Shown: positions 1 through 7,897 of the stretch, one piece after another
Layout of the letters: each line of letters opens with the position of its first letter
Position numbering within the stretch: the first letter of the stretch is position 1
Assembly (NCBI GenBank): GCA_049323455.1
Contig: JBMONF010000032.1
Span: 1-64,000, forward strand
Source: Hypericibacter sp049323455
GTDB lineage: Bacteria; Pseudomonadota; Alphaproteobacteria; Dongiales; Dongiaceae
Direction: 5' to 3'
Length of the DNA: 64,000 nucleotides
Position numbers and translations under genes: made by a program
The notes under the pieces: generated by a model
The model's database searches: none
What the model was told of the DNA's origin: nothing
The model's input: the letters and a program-made list of their open reading frames with translations, nothing else

Positions 1-46
1 CCCACGGTGCTCGCCACCAGAGGGTTTACGGTCACCGGCCCGCGAC

Positions 47-76
47 TGCCGGAGCGGCGGCGCCGCCGCTCCGGCA
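47..76. repeat. Perfect 30-nt GC-rich palindrome
   Basis: Positions 47-76 are a perfect inverted repeat with no spacer: each 15-nt half is the reverse complement of the other. As RNA it would fold into a very stable hairpin. There is no T-run on either side, so it is not a textbook Rho-independent terminator; it may end a gene lying to the left of the window or stabilise a transcript. The rest of positions 1-225 shows no convincing coding sequence. Confidence 0.6.
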
Positions 77-125
77 AATCAACTCTGATTCGCTGCTCCC
101 CGCCACTCATCCCTTCAGATACAAG

Positions 126-182
126 GGTTGCGGAGGGTTGGCGAGGGCCCAAGCCCGAGCCTACCCGGAGCTGGGTGAGGGG
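126..182. repeat. Dispersed palindromic element, partial copy
   Basis: This stretch matches the right part of the fuller element at 4005-4093: the series GAGGGTTGGCGAGG, CCCGAGCCTACCCG and AGCTGGGTGAGGGGG recurs. It is one of at least six members of the same family in the window, all intergenic. It ends about 45 bases before the TauE/SafE start. Confidence 0.6.
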
Positions 183-225
183 GATCAGTTCCCAGCAATG
201 TGACGCTGCACGAGACCGCCCCCCG

Positions 226-990
226 ATGACCGCGCTCATCGACGGCGTGAATGGCTGGATCCTGGCCTACAGCCTCGCCTGCGTGCTGGGTGCGGCGGTG
301 GTGCGCGGCTCTGCGGGCTTCGGCTTCTCGCTTCTGACCATCACCGCGCTGTCGCTGGCGCTGGAGCCGGCGCGGATCGTGCCCTCGATCTTCATGCTCG
401 AGATCGCGGCCTCGATTCCGCTTCTGCCCTCGGTTTGGCGCGACGTGCAATGGGGCGCAGTCGGTTGGCTTCTTCTCGGGGTGGCCTTCTTCACCCCCAC
501 CGGGGTGTGGCTGCTGGCGGCGGTGCCCGCGGCGCCGATGAAGCTGGCGCTGGGGCTTTTCGTCATCGCCACCACGTTCCTTCTGATGCGCGGCTTCGTC
601 ATGAAGCGGATGCCCAACCGCGTCGAGACGGTGGCGACCGGTGCTGCGGCCGGCCTGCTCAACGGCGCGTTCGGCATCGGCGGCCCGCCGGTCATTCTGT
701 TCTTTTTCAGCTCGCCCGCCGGTGCGGCCGTCGGCCGCGCCTCGGTCATCGCCTTCTTCGCGCTGATCGACGTGGTGGGCCTGACCTTTCTGGCGCGCCA
801 GGGCCTCGTCACGCGCGCGAGCCTGCTGCAGGCGGCCTTGTTCCTGCCGATGCTCTGGCTCGGGGTCTGGATCGGCCACCACAGTTTCAAGAAGGCCGAT
901 CCGGCCGCCTTCAGGCGCTGGGTGCTGAGGCTCCTGCTGCTGATGGCGGTCTTGACCGCGGCGCAAGGCGCGGTCGGCCTCGCCGGCTAG
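226..990 (+). CDS. TauE/SafE family sulfite exporter/permease
   Basis: A polytopic inner-membrane protein of 254 aa with about eight hydrophobic segments. The TauE/SafE hallmarks are visible: an N-terminal half with GSAGFGFSLL (residues about 25-35) and a second half with GLLNGAFGIGGPPV (about 145-158), the glycine-rich repeat seen twice in this family. Members move small sulfur or organic anions such as sulfite, sulfoacetate or taurine products; the substrate here cannot be read from sequence. The frame is open upstream to position 7, but that part is low-complexity and overlaps a dispersed repeat, so the ATG at 226 is preferred. The flanking aminotransferase is convergent and gives no substrate hint. 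Confidence 0.85.
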   Translation: MTALIDGVNGWILAYSLACVLGAAVVRGSAGFGFSLLTITALSLALEPARIVPSIFMLEIAASIPLLPSVWRDVQWGAVGWLLLGVAFFTPTGVWLLAAVPAAPMKLALGLFVIATTFLLMRGFVMKRMPNRVETVATGAAAGLLNGAFGIGGPPVILFFFSSPAGAAVGRASVIAFFALIDVVGLTFLARQGLVTRASLLQAALFLPMLWLGVWIGHHSFKKADPAAFRRWVLRLLLLMAVLTAAQGAVGLAG

Positions 991-1020
991 CGCTACCGCC
1001 TCTGCCGGCAGGCCCGCATT

Positions 1021-2352
1021 TCAAAGCGCCGCGAAGGCGCGATCGACCGCATCGAGGAAGAAAGCCGCGTCGTCCTTGGTGAGGCAGAGCGGCGGGTTGA
1101 CGCGCAGCACGTTCTTGTAGAGGCCCGAGCGGCCGGTGATGACGCCGTTCTCGCGGATCAGCTCGTGCACGCGACCGGTCTCTTCCTCGCCCGGCGTCCT
1201 GGATGTCCGGTCCTTGACGATCTCGATCCCCAGCATGAGGCCGCGCCCGCGCACTTCGCCGACGACCTCGTGCTTCTCGCGGATGCGGTCGAGCCCGGCG
1301 CGCATGAGAGCGCCGATCTCGCGCGCATTGGCCTGCAGCCCTTCCGTCTCGATGGCGCGCAGCACCGCGCGCCCGGCCGCCGCCGCCATCGGGTTCGAGC
1401 CGTAGGTGTTGAAGAATTTGCGCTCGGCCATGCTGCGGGCGATCTCGCGCCGCGCCACCACGGCCGCCAGCGGGAAGCCGTTGCCGATGCCCTTGCCCAT
1501 CACGACGACATCGGGGATCACGCCGTCGATCTCGAAGCCCCAGAAATGTTGGCCGGTGCGCCCGAACCCGGTCTGCACCTCGTCGACGATGGTGACCGCA
1601 CCCCATTCCTTGGCGCGCGCGAAGGCGCGGGCGATGTAGCCGGGCGGCAGCGGGATCACGCCGCCATAGCCTTGTATGGGCTCCAGCATGAAGCCGGCGA
1701 GCCCGCCCGGGCTCGAGGCCTGCACCGTGCGGTCGATCTCCTCGACATAGGGATCGATGCCGGGTCCGAAGGCGCCGCGATATTGGTCGGGATTGGCGAC
1801 ATGGAGAAAGCCCGGCGCCGGCGGGATCGGCTGGCGGCAGAGCGAAAGGCCGGTCGCGGCCTGGGCGCCGAAATGCAGCCCGTGGAAGGAATTGCGCAGC
1901 GCCAGGATCTCGAAGCGCCCGGTATAGGTGCGCGCCATCGTGACCGCGAGGTCGATGGCCTCGGCGCCGCTGTTGACGAGATGCACCACCCAGTCGGCGC
2001 CCTTCGGCATCTTCGCCACCAGCTCCTCGGCGAAATGGGCCGGCACCGGGTGCAGATACATGGTGGTGCAGTGCTGCAGCGTCTCGAGCTGCTTCTTGAC
2101 CTCGGCCGTGACCAGCGGGTGGTTGTAGCCGACGCTGATCGACAGGTTCTGCGCCAGGCAGTCGAGATAGCGCTTGCCGTCGGCGTCGTAGAGATACTGC
2201 CGTTCGCCGCGCTTCAGGAGCACCGGCTTGGCGTAAGCCGTGAAGGTGGCGAGCGAGGGCGAGAGAAAGCGATCGCGTTTGGCCGCGACCGTCTCGTAGT
2301 CCCACGAGACCGCGAGCGAATTGTCGCCCGACCCGCGATTCGTCTCCGCCAT
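1021..2352 (-). CDS. Class III (fold type I) PLP-dependent aminotransferase
   Basis: A 443-aa cytosolic aminotransferase of class III, the group that holds AGXT2 (alanine-glyoxylate), 4-aminobutyrate and omega-amino-acid aminotransferases. Visible features are NSGAEAIDLA (substrate/PLP phosphate region), the Asp of VDEVQTGFGRTG that contacts the PLP ring nitrogen, and the Schiff-base Lys in VVMGKGIGNGFPL. The whole protein reads most like the AGXT2-like branch, but the amino donor is not determined. The start at 2352 is chosen because AGAGGG lies just upstream and the family N-terminus begins there; the frame is open further upstream. It is divergent from the FAD-linked oxidase at 2546, with a shared 193-bp promoter gap. 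An amino-group or glyoxylate/lactate-type catabolic pairing is plausible but unproven. Confidence 0.88.
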   Translation of the reverse strand: MAETNRGSGDNSLAVSWDYETVAAKRDRFLSPSLATFTAYAKPVLLKRGERQYLYDADGKRYLDCLAQNLSISVGYNHPLVTAEVKKQLETLQHCTTMYLHPVPAHFAEELVAKMPKGADWVVHLVNSGAEAIDLAVTMARTYTGRFEILALRNSFHGLHFGAQAATGLSLCRQPIPPAPGFLHVANPDQYRGAFGPGIDPYVEEIDRTVQASSPGGLAGFMLEPIQGYGGVIPLPPGYIARAFARAKEWGAVTIVDEVQTGFGRTGQHFWGFEIDGVIPDVVVMGKGIGNGFPLAAVVARREIARSMAERKFFNTYGSNPMAAAAGRAVLRAIETEGLQANAREIGALMRAGLDRIREKHEVVGEVRGRGLMLGIEIVKDRTSRTPGEEETGRVHELIRENGVITGRSGLYKNVLRVNPPLCLTKDDAAFFLDAVDRAFAAL

Positions 2353-2545
2353 AACCCTCTCCCGGAAAAATGATACTTGCCGGGGCCGCGCGATCGGCTC
2401 CCGGCCCTCGTTCGACGGATGGCATGCTAGGACGACAAGCCCGAGCCCCGATAGAGACAGGACGGGCCAATCGGCTGGACAAGGGTCCCCGGCGGCGTGC
2501 GCCGTCTGTTGCCGAGCGCTCGGCCCGGGCGGTAGCCTTGGCGCC

Positions 2546-3970
2546 ATGAACCCTCCCGAATCCGTGGCGCCCGATCCTGCGTCACCGGCGGCTGCCTCGC
2601 GCCTACCGGCCGACCTGATCGCCGAGCTCGGCCGGTTGCTTGGCGACCGCTTCACGCTCTCGGCCTCGGTGCGCACGCAGCACGGCAAGGACGAGTCCTA
2701 TCATCCCTCGGTGCCGCCCGATGCCGTGGCCTTCGCGCGCTCGACGCCCGAGGTGCAGGCGGTCGTCAAGGCCTGTGCGGCCCGGCGCGTGCCCGTCATC
2801 CCCTTCGGCACCGGCACCTCGCTCGAGGGCCATGTGGCGGCCCTTCATGGCGGCGTCACCATCGACCTCTCGCCGATGAACCGCATCCTCGCGGTGCACG
2901 AGGGCGACCTCGACGCCGTGGTCGAGGCCGGCGTCACGCGCAAGCAGCTCAACGCGCATTTGCGCGACAAGGGGCTTTTCTTCCCGATCGATCCGGGGGC
3001 GGATGCCAGCCTCGGCGGCATGGCGGCCACACGGGCGTCCGGCACCAACGCGGTGCGCTACGGCACCATGCGCGAGAACGTGCTGGGCCTAACGGTCGTG
3101 CTCTCGGACGGCAGCGCCATCAAGACCGGGGGCCGTGCGCGCAAGTCGGCCGCGGGCTACGATCTCACGCGCGTCTTCGTCGGCTCGGAGGGCACGCTCG
3201 GCGTCATCACCGAGGTCACGCTCCGGCTCTACGGCATCCCGCAGGCGATCTCGGCGGCCGTCACGGCCTTCCCGACCATCGAGGATGCGGTCAACACCGT
3301 GATCGAGACCATCCAGTCCGGCATCCCGGTCGCGCGCATCGAGCTCCTGGACGAGGTGCAGATCGACGCGGTCAACCGCTATGCCAAGCTCGACTATGCG
3401 GTGCAGCCGACGCTCTTCTTCGAGTTCCACGGCACCGAGGCCGGCGTGGCCGAGCAGGTCGAGATGGTGAAGGCGATCGCGGCCGAGCATGGCGGCGGCG
3501 AGTTCCGCTGGGCGAGCCAGGCGGAAGACCGCAACAAGCTCTGGCAGGCGCGCCACAACGCCTATTACGCGGCGCTGGCCCTGCGCCCCGGCGCCAAAGG
3601 CATGGCGACCGATGTCTGCGTGCCGATCTCGCGCCTTGCGGACTGCGTCGGCGAGACCAAGCGCGACATCCGCGAGAGCGGCCTGCTGGCGCCGATCGTG
3701 GGTCATGTCGGCGACGGCAACTTCCATCTGACCTGCATCTTCGATCCCGAGGACCGGGAGGAGACGGCGAGGATCGAGGCGCTCAACGCGCGCATGGTCC
3801 GCCGCGCGCTCGAAATGGGCGGCACCTGCACCGGCGAGCACGGGGTCGGCTACGGCAAGATGGATTTCCTCGAGGCCGAGCATGGGGAAGCACTCGCCGC
3901 CATGCGCCGCCTCAAGCGCGCCTTCGATCCCGACAACATCATGAACCCCGGCAAGATCCTGCGGCTGTAA
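2546..3970 (+). CDS. FAD-binding oxidoreductase, D-lactate dehydrogenase (cytochrome)/GlcD type
   Basis: A 474-aa flavoprotein of the VAO/PCMH fold. The FAD domain occupies roughly residues 50-230, with VIPFGTGTSLEGH (about 90-103) binding the pyrophosphate and DPGADASLGGMAATRASG (about 148-166). The C-terminal cap carries GHVGDGNFH and the family-defining GEHGVGYGK and NPGKIL motifs. These mark D-lactate dehydrogenase (cytochrome) and glycolate oxidase subunit GlcD; the closest reading is a single-subunit D-lactate or D-2-hydroxyacid dehydrogenase passing electrons to cytochrome c or quinone. No GlcE/GlcF partners are adjacent, which argues against a glycolate oxidase complex. The ATG at 2546 is the start that removes a non-conserved proline/arginine-rich extension. 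Divergent from the class III aminotransferase. Confidence 0.85.
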   Translation: MNPPESVAPDPASPAAASRLPADLIAELGRLLGDRFTLSASVRTQHGKDESYHPSVPPDAVAFARSTPEVQAVVKACAARRVPVIPFGTGTSLEGHVAALHGGVTIDLSPMNRILAVHEGDLDAVVEAGVTRKQLNAHLRDKGLFFPIDPGADASLGGMAATRASGTNAVRYGTMRENVLGLTVVLSDGSAIKTGGRARKSAAGYDLTRVFVGSEGTLGVITEVTLRLYGIPQAISAAVTAFPTIEDAVNTVIETIQSGIPVARIELLDEVQIDAVNRYAKLDYAVQPTLFFEFHGTEAGVAEQVEMVKAIAAEHGGGEFRWASQAEDRNKLWQARHNAYYAALALRPGAKGMATDVCVPISRLADCVGETKRDIRESGLLAPIVGHVGDGNFHLTCIFDPEDREETARIEALNARMVRRALEMGGTCTGEHGVGYGKMDFLEAEHGEALAAMRRLKRAFDPDNIMNPGKILRL

Positions 3971-4004
3971 CGCCACTTCGGTGCGGCCTAGTATCCGCTC
4001 ATCC

Positions 4005-4093
4005 TTCCCTCTCCCCCAGCAAGTTGGGGGAGAGGGCTGCGAAGGGCTGGCGAGGCGAGAGCCGAGCCTTGCCCGAAGCTGGGTGAGGGGGTG
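4005..4093. repeat. Dispersed palindromic element (CCCTCTCCC family), full copy
   Basis: The element opens with CCCTCTCCCCCAGC, folds back through GTTGGGGGAGAGGG, and ends in AGCTGGGTGAGGGGGTG. Related copies are at 126-182, 15275-15373, 27855-27980, 31431-31552 and 63010-63152. It occupies the gap between the FAD oxidase and the first acyl-CoA dehydrogenase. Confidence 0.75.
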
Positions 4094-4142
4094 TTGATGC
4101 GAGCAACCAGAGGATACTCACACAATCAAAGAAGGAACGAGA

Positions 4143-5372
4143 ATGGCAGCGGACAGCGAGGACGACGGCTATAGCGGCGGCTGGCTCGAGGCGCGGCCCG
4201 ATCTCGAGGCTTTTCGCGACGAGGTGCGCGATTTCATCCGCACCCACCTGCCGGACGACATCAGGCGGTTGGTCGCGACCGAGCTCATGGAGCTGCCGCG
4301 CGAATACCAGTTGCGCTGGCAGCGCATCCTTTACGAGCGCGGCGGCTGGGGCTGTCCCAACTGGCCCAAAGCCCATGGCGGGCCCGGCTGGAGCTTCGAG
4401 CAGCAATATATCTTCGAGCGCGAGGCGGCGCTGGCCGATGCGCCGCGGGTGCCCTCCTTCGGCGTGAGCATGCTGGGCCCGACCCTGATCGAGTACGGCA
4501 CGCCGGAGCAGAAGGCGCGCTTCCTGCCGCCGATCCTCAAAGGCGAGGTGCTGTGGTGCCAGGGCTTCTCCGAGCCCAATGCCGGCTCGGACCTGGCCTC
4601 GCTCAAGACCCGCGCGGTGCGCGAGGACGACCATTACGTCATCGACGGCACCAAGATCTGGACCACCGAGGCCAACATCGCCGACTGGATGTTCGGCCTG
4701 TTCCGCACCGACAGCTCCGGCAAGAAGCAGCAGGGCATCACCTTCCTGATGCTCGACATGAAGACGCCGGGCATCTCCATCCGGCCGATCCGCACCTTCG
4801 ACGGCGGCCACGAGGTCAACCAGGTCTTCTTCGACAAGGTGCGCGTGCCGGTGGAGAACCGGGTCGGCGAGGAGCATCGCGGCTGGGGCATTGGCAAATA
4901 TCTCCTGAGCCTGGAGCGCTTCGGTATCGCCGAGGTGTCGCGCTCGCTGGCCACGCTCGCACGAGTGAAGGCCGCCGCGCGCCGGCCGCTTGCCGACGGC
5001 ACCAGGCTGCTCGACGATCCCGGCTTCGCCCAGCGCCTCGCCGCGGCCGAGATCAGGCTCAAGGCGCTCGAGAGCCTGGAGCGGCGCTTCCTGTTCGGGC
5101 CGGGCGGGCCCGAGGCGCTCGGGCCCGAGGCCTCGATCCTCAAGATCATGGGCACGGAGGTGCAGCAGGGCCTGCTCGAGCTGCTGGTCGATGCGACCGG
5201 GCTTGGCGCGGCCCCCGATCTTCCGGCCGAGGGTCAGGACGAGCCGCCGCTGCCGCCCGAGGCGCGCTTTGCCGCGCGCGCCTTCTTCAACATGCGCAAG
5301 ACCTCGATCTATGGCGGTTCGAACGAGATCCAGAAGAACATTTTGACCAAGGCCGTGCTGGGGCTGGAGTAA
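4143..5372 (+). CDS. Acyl-CoA dehydrogenase, large (PimC-like) subunit
   Basis: A 409-aa FAD-dependent acyl-CoA dehydrogenase that would form the 2,3-double bond in an acyl-CoA. The ACAD signatures are present: GFSEPNAGSDLAS (about 140-152) and IWTTEANIADW, and near the C-terminus YGGSNEIQKNIL. The MCAD-type catalytic Glu next to that glycine motif is replaced by Gly, but LLSLERFGIAE (about 256-266) supplies a Glu at the position used by isovaleryl-CoA/long-chain enzymes. Overall it resembles PimC of dicarboxylyl/pimeloyl-CoA dehydrogenases. It precedes a second, divergent ACAD by only 2 bases, and such tandem pairs form alpha-beta heteromers with a single type of active site. Confidence 0.88.
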   Translation: MAADSEDDGYSGGWLEARPDLEAFRDEVRDFIRTHLPDDIRRLVATELMELPREYQLRWQRILYERGGWGCPNWPKAHGGPGWSFEQQYIFEREAALADAPRVPSFGVSMLGPTLIEYGTPEQKARFLPPILKGEVLWCQGFSEPNAGSDLASLKTRAVREDDHYVIDGTKIWTTEANIADWMFGLFRTDSSGKKQQGITFLMLDMKTPGISIRPIRTFDGGHEVNQVFFDKVRVPVENRVGEEHRGWGIGKYLLSLERFGIAEVSRSLATLARVKAAARRPLADGTRLLDDPGFAQRLAAAEIRLKALESLERRFLFGPGGPEALGPEASILKIMGTEVQQGLLELLVDATGLGAAPDLPAEGQDEPPLPPEARFAARAFFNMRKTSIYGGSNEIQKNILTKAVLGLE

Positions 5373-5374
5373 GC

Positions 5375-6520
5375 ATGCAGATCGATCTCAACGAGGAGCA
5401 GCGGCTCCTCGCCGACAGCCTCGCGCGCTTCGTGGCGGAGCGCTACGCCTTCGACCGGCGCCAGAAAATCGCGGCCACGCCTCAGGGTTTCAGCGAGGAG
5501 GATTGGAGGAGCTTCGCCGAGCTCGGCTGGCTGGGCTTGCCATTGCCTGAAAGCGTAGGCGGCCTCGGCATGGGGCCCAAGGAAGTGGCGCTGGTCATGG
5601 AGGCCTTCGGGCGCGGCCTCGTCATGAGCCCCTATTGGGCGACCGTGCTGCTGGGTGCGGGCGCCGTCGCCGAGGCGGGAACGGCCGGCCAGCGCGAGGC
5701 GATCCTGCCCGCCGTGATCGAGGGCCGGATGAAGCTGTCGCTGGCCTATGCCGAGGGGCCGCGTCACGCGCCCGCCGCGGTCGCCACGCGCGCCGAGTCC
5801 GACGGCACGGGCTTCCGTCTTTCCGGCGTCAAGATCGGCGTGCCTTACGGGGCCGCCGCGGACAAGGTCGTGGTCTCGGCCCGAACGGCGGGCGGCCTGC
5901 GCGATCGCGAGGGCGTCTCGCTGTTTCTGGTGGACCGGGACGCCAAGGGCGTCGATCTCAGCGACCACCCGACCCATGACGGCGGACGCGCCGCGACCTT
6001 GCGGCTCGATGGCGTGAGCGTCGGCCCCGACGGCCTGGTGGGCCCGCGCGACGGTGGCTTGGCCATCCTCGAGGCCGTGCTCGATCGCGCTGCGGCTGCG
6101 CTCTGCGCCGAAGCCGCGGGCATCGTCGCCGCCGTCTACGAGAAGACGCTCGGCTATTTCAAGACGCGCGAGCAGTTCGGACGGCTCATCGGCAGCTTCC
6201 AGGCGCTGCAGCATCGCCTGGCCGACGTCTATCTCAAGGCCGAGCTGGCGCGCTCGGCGGCGCTCGACGCGGCCGAGGCCGCGATGCGGACGGACCCGAC
6301 CGCGCGCGCGGCCGGCGTCTCCGCCGCCAAGCACCTGATCGGCAATCTCGGGCGCGAGGTCGGCAAGGAGGGCGTGCAGCTCCATGGCGGCATCGGCATG
6401 ACCTGGGACTACGAGGCGGGCCATTACTTGAAGCGGCTGATGCTGATCGACCTCGCCTGCGGCGATTCGCACTTTCATCTCGACCGCTATCGCCGCCTGA
6501 CGATGGCCGGTGCCGCGTGA
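5375..6520 (+). CDS. Acyl-CoA dehydrogenase, small (PimD-like) subunit
   Basis: A 381-aa acyl-CoA dehydrogenase homologue starting 2 bases after the preceding ACAD stop, so almost certainly translationally coupled. N-terminal helical domain, middle beta domain and C-terminal helical domain are all present; REQFGRLIGSFQALQHRLAD (about 265-284) and LHGGIGMTWDYEAGHYLKR (about 335-353) are typical of PimD/FadE-type small subunits. No Glu is seen at either known catalytic position (LEAVLDRAAAA has Asp where IVD-type enzymes have Glu, and the C-terminal site has Thr). It is therefore probably the non-catalytic, FAD- or structure-supporting partner of the 4143-5372 product. Followed by a palindromic repeat and a CaiD-like hydratase. 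Confidence 0.87.
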   Translation: MQIDLNEEQRLLADSLARFVAERYAFDRRQKIAATPQGFSEEDWRSFAELGWLGLPLPESVGGLGMGPKEVALVMEAFGRGLVMSPYWATVLLGAGAVAEAGTAGQREAILPAVIEGRMKLSLAYAEGPRHAPAAVATRAESDGTGFRLSGVKIGVPYGAAADKVVVSARTAGGLRDREGVSLFLVDRDAKGVDLSDHPTHDGGRAATLRLDGVSVGPDGLVGPRDGGLAILEAVLDRAAAALCAEAAGIVAAVYEKTLGYFKTREQFGRLIGSFQALQHRLADVYLKAELARSAALDAAEAAMRTDPTARAAGVSAAKHLIGNLGREVGKEGVQLHGGIGMTWDYEAGHYLKRLMLIDLACGDSHFHLDRYRRLTMAGAA

Positions 6521-6570
6521 AGGTCGCTGAATTCGATTTCGATGGTTCGCTGATATGTAGCTTTCTTGTC

Positions 6571-6637
6571 CGTCATTGCCGGGCTTGACCCGGCAATCCA
6601 TGTCATGGCCCCTCGGGTCAAGCCCGGGGGTGACAGG
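6571..6637. repeat. Palindromic intergenic element (GTCATTGCCGGGCTTGACCC family)
   Basis: Two inverted-repeat units, CATTGCCGGGCTTGACCCGG and CCTCGGGTCAAGCCCGGGGG, lie end to end between the acyl-CoA dehydrogenase pair and the crotonase. This is a well-known type of dispersed palindrome in alphaproteobacterial chromosomes. The TTGACC inside it is part of the repeat and is not counted as a regulator site. Confidence 0.7.
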
Positions 6638-6696
6638 AAAGGAAGCGATCACATCGCGTCGAAATCGATGTGACACGGGGGGGAGGAGAAGTGCCC

Positions 6697-7509
6697 ATGA
6701 CCGAGGATCTGGTGTTGACGCGGCGCAACGGCGCAGTCTTCGAGATGACGCTGAACCGCCCCAAGGCCAATGCCATCAACCGCGCCATGAGCCGCGCGAT
6801 CTATGCCGCCTTGAAGACGCTGCTCGACGACCCCGTCGCGAGCGTCGGCATCGTCACGGGTGCCGGCGAGCGCATCTTCTCGGCCGGGTGGGACCTCAAG
6901 GAGGAGGCGCTCGGCTACGATCCCGATCTCGACGCCGATCCCGAGGCCGGCAACGGTCCCGGCGGCTTCGCCGGCATCACCGAGTTCTGGGGCCTGACCA
7001 AGCCGGTGATTGCGGCCGTGAACGGGGCCGCGGTCGGCGGCGGCTTCGAGATCGCGCTCGCCTGCGACGTGATCCTCATGGCCGAGAACGCCTTCTTCCA
7101 GTTGCCGGAGATGCAGCGGGGCATTCTTCCCGACGCCGGCGCGATCCAGCGCCTGCCGAGGCTGATCCCGCCCAACGTCGCCAAGGAGATGCTGTTGACG
7201 GGCCGGCGCATGGAGCCGGACGAGGCCCTGCGCTGGGGCCTCGTGCACAAGGTGGTGCCGCAGAGCCGGCTGATGGACGAGGCGCGCGCGCTGGCCGCCG
7301 AGATCGCGAAAGGCGCGCCGCTGGCGCTGCGGGCTCTCAAGGAGGTGCTGGCCGCGATCGACGGGATGCCCTTGCCGCAGGCGATGGCCAAGACCAAGCC
7401 CGGCCGCAGCGGCCTGCCGATCTATGAGCGCATGATGCGCTCGGAGGACATGCAGGAAGGCATGCGGGCCTTTGCCGAGAAGCGCGAGCCGCACTGGAAG
7501 GGAAAGTAG
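6697..7509 (+). CDS. Enoyl-CoA hydratase/isomerase, crotonobetainyl-CoA hydratase (CaiD)-like
   Basis: A 270-aa crotonase-fold protein acting on an acyl-CoA, probably hydrating an enoyl-CoA. The oxyanion-hole regions are visible as GAGERIFSAGWDLKE and AVNGAAVGGGFEIALACD. PEMQRGILPDAGAIQRLP and LLTGRRMEPDEALRWGLV closely follow the carnitinyl/crotonobetainyl-CoA hydratase branch. A GTG at 6670 is in frame, but the ATG at 6697 has a strong GGAGGAG 8-10 bases upstream and is preferred. It likely acts with the acyl-CoA dehydrogenase pair upstream (dehydrogenation, then hydration), although a repeat separates them and it may have its own promoter. Confidence 0.87.
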   Translation: MTEDLVLTRRNGAVFEMTLNRPKANAINRAMSRAIYAALKTLLDDPVASVGIVTGAGERIFSAGWDLKEEALGYDPDLDADPEAGNGPGGFAGITEFWGLTKPVIAAVNGAAVGGGFEIALACDVILMAENAFFQLPEMQRGILPDAGAIQRLPRLIPPNVAKEMLLTGRRMEPDEALRWGLVHKVVPQSRLMDEARALAAEIAKGAPLALRALKEVLAAIDGMPLPQAMAKTKPGRSGLPIYERMMRSEDMQEGMRAFAEKREPHWKGK

Positions 7510-7540
7510 CGAGGCCGACCCGTGCCAAAGGCACGCTGCG

Positions 7541-7747
7541 TCAGTCGGTCGCCTGGTCCTCGGCCGTGCCGTCCCGCTCGATCCGCTTGCCGTCGAGGTC
7601 GCGCTGCGAACGCTCGCGCTCGGCCTTGAGCTCGAGCAGATCCGCCTTGTTTCTGCCGTATTTGCTACGGTTCAGCGCAGCCGCGCGTTTTTCGTCGCGG
7701 CCCTGTCGCGCTTTGCGATATTTGTTTAAATTGACGACGTCGCCCAT
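7541..7747 (-). CDS. DUF4169 family small protein
   Basis: A 68-aa, strongly charged, helix-prone protein. The beginning MGDVVNLNKYRKARQGRDE and the later NRSKYGRNKADLL match the short alphaproteobacterial DUF4169 family, whose function is unknown. An upstream ATG three codons earlier is possible, but the family begins with MG(D/E)VVNL. It lies convergent to the crotonase and divergent from the AsmA gene at 7898. A very long open frame continues across the AsmA gene on this strand; only this first segment is credible. Confidence 0.8.
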   Translation of the reverse strand: MGDVVNLNKYRKARQGRDEKRAAALNRSKYGRNKADLLELKAERERSQRDLDGKRIERDGTAEDQATD

Positions 7748-7897
7748 GGCTGCCATCGCCCTGGTGCGTTGCAAGCCGCCGACAACTCGTTCCGGCGGCG
7801 TGGTGCACCGATCGGACGCGATCAAGCCTAGCGCAAACCCACCTCGCCCGGAAGGGGAGCCCGCTTGCCAGACTCCCCAGCCCGCACGAAAGCCTAG

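Noticed and set aside
6571..6637. TTGACC/GGTCAA sequences resembling an FNR box
   Set aside because: They are arms of a dispersed palindromic repeat and the spacing does not fit TTGAC-N4-RTCAA.
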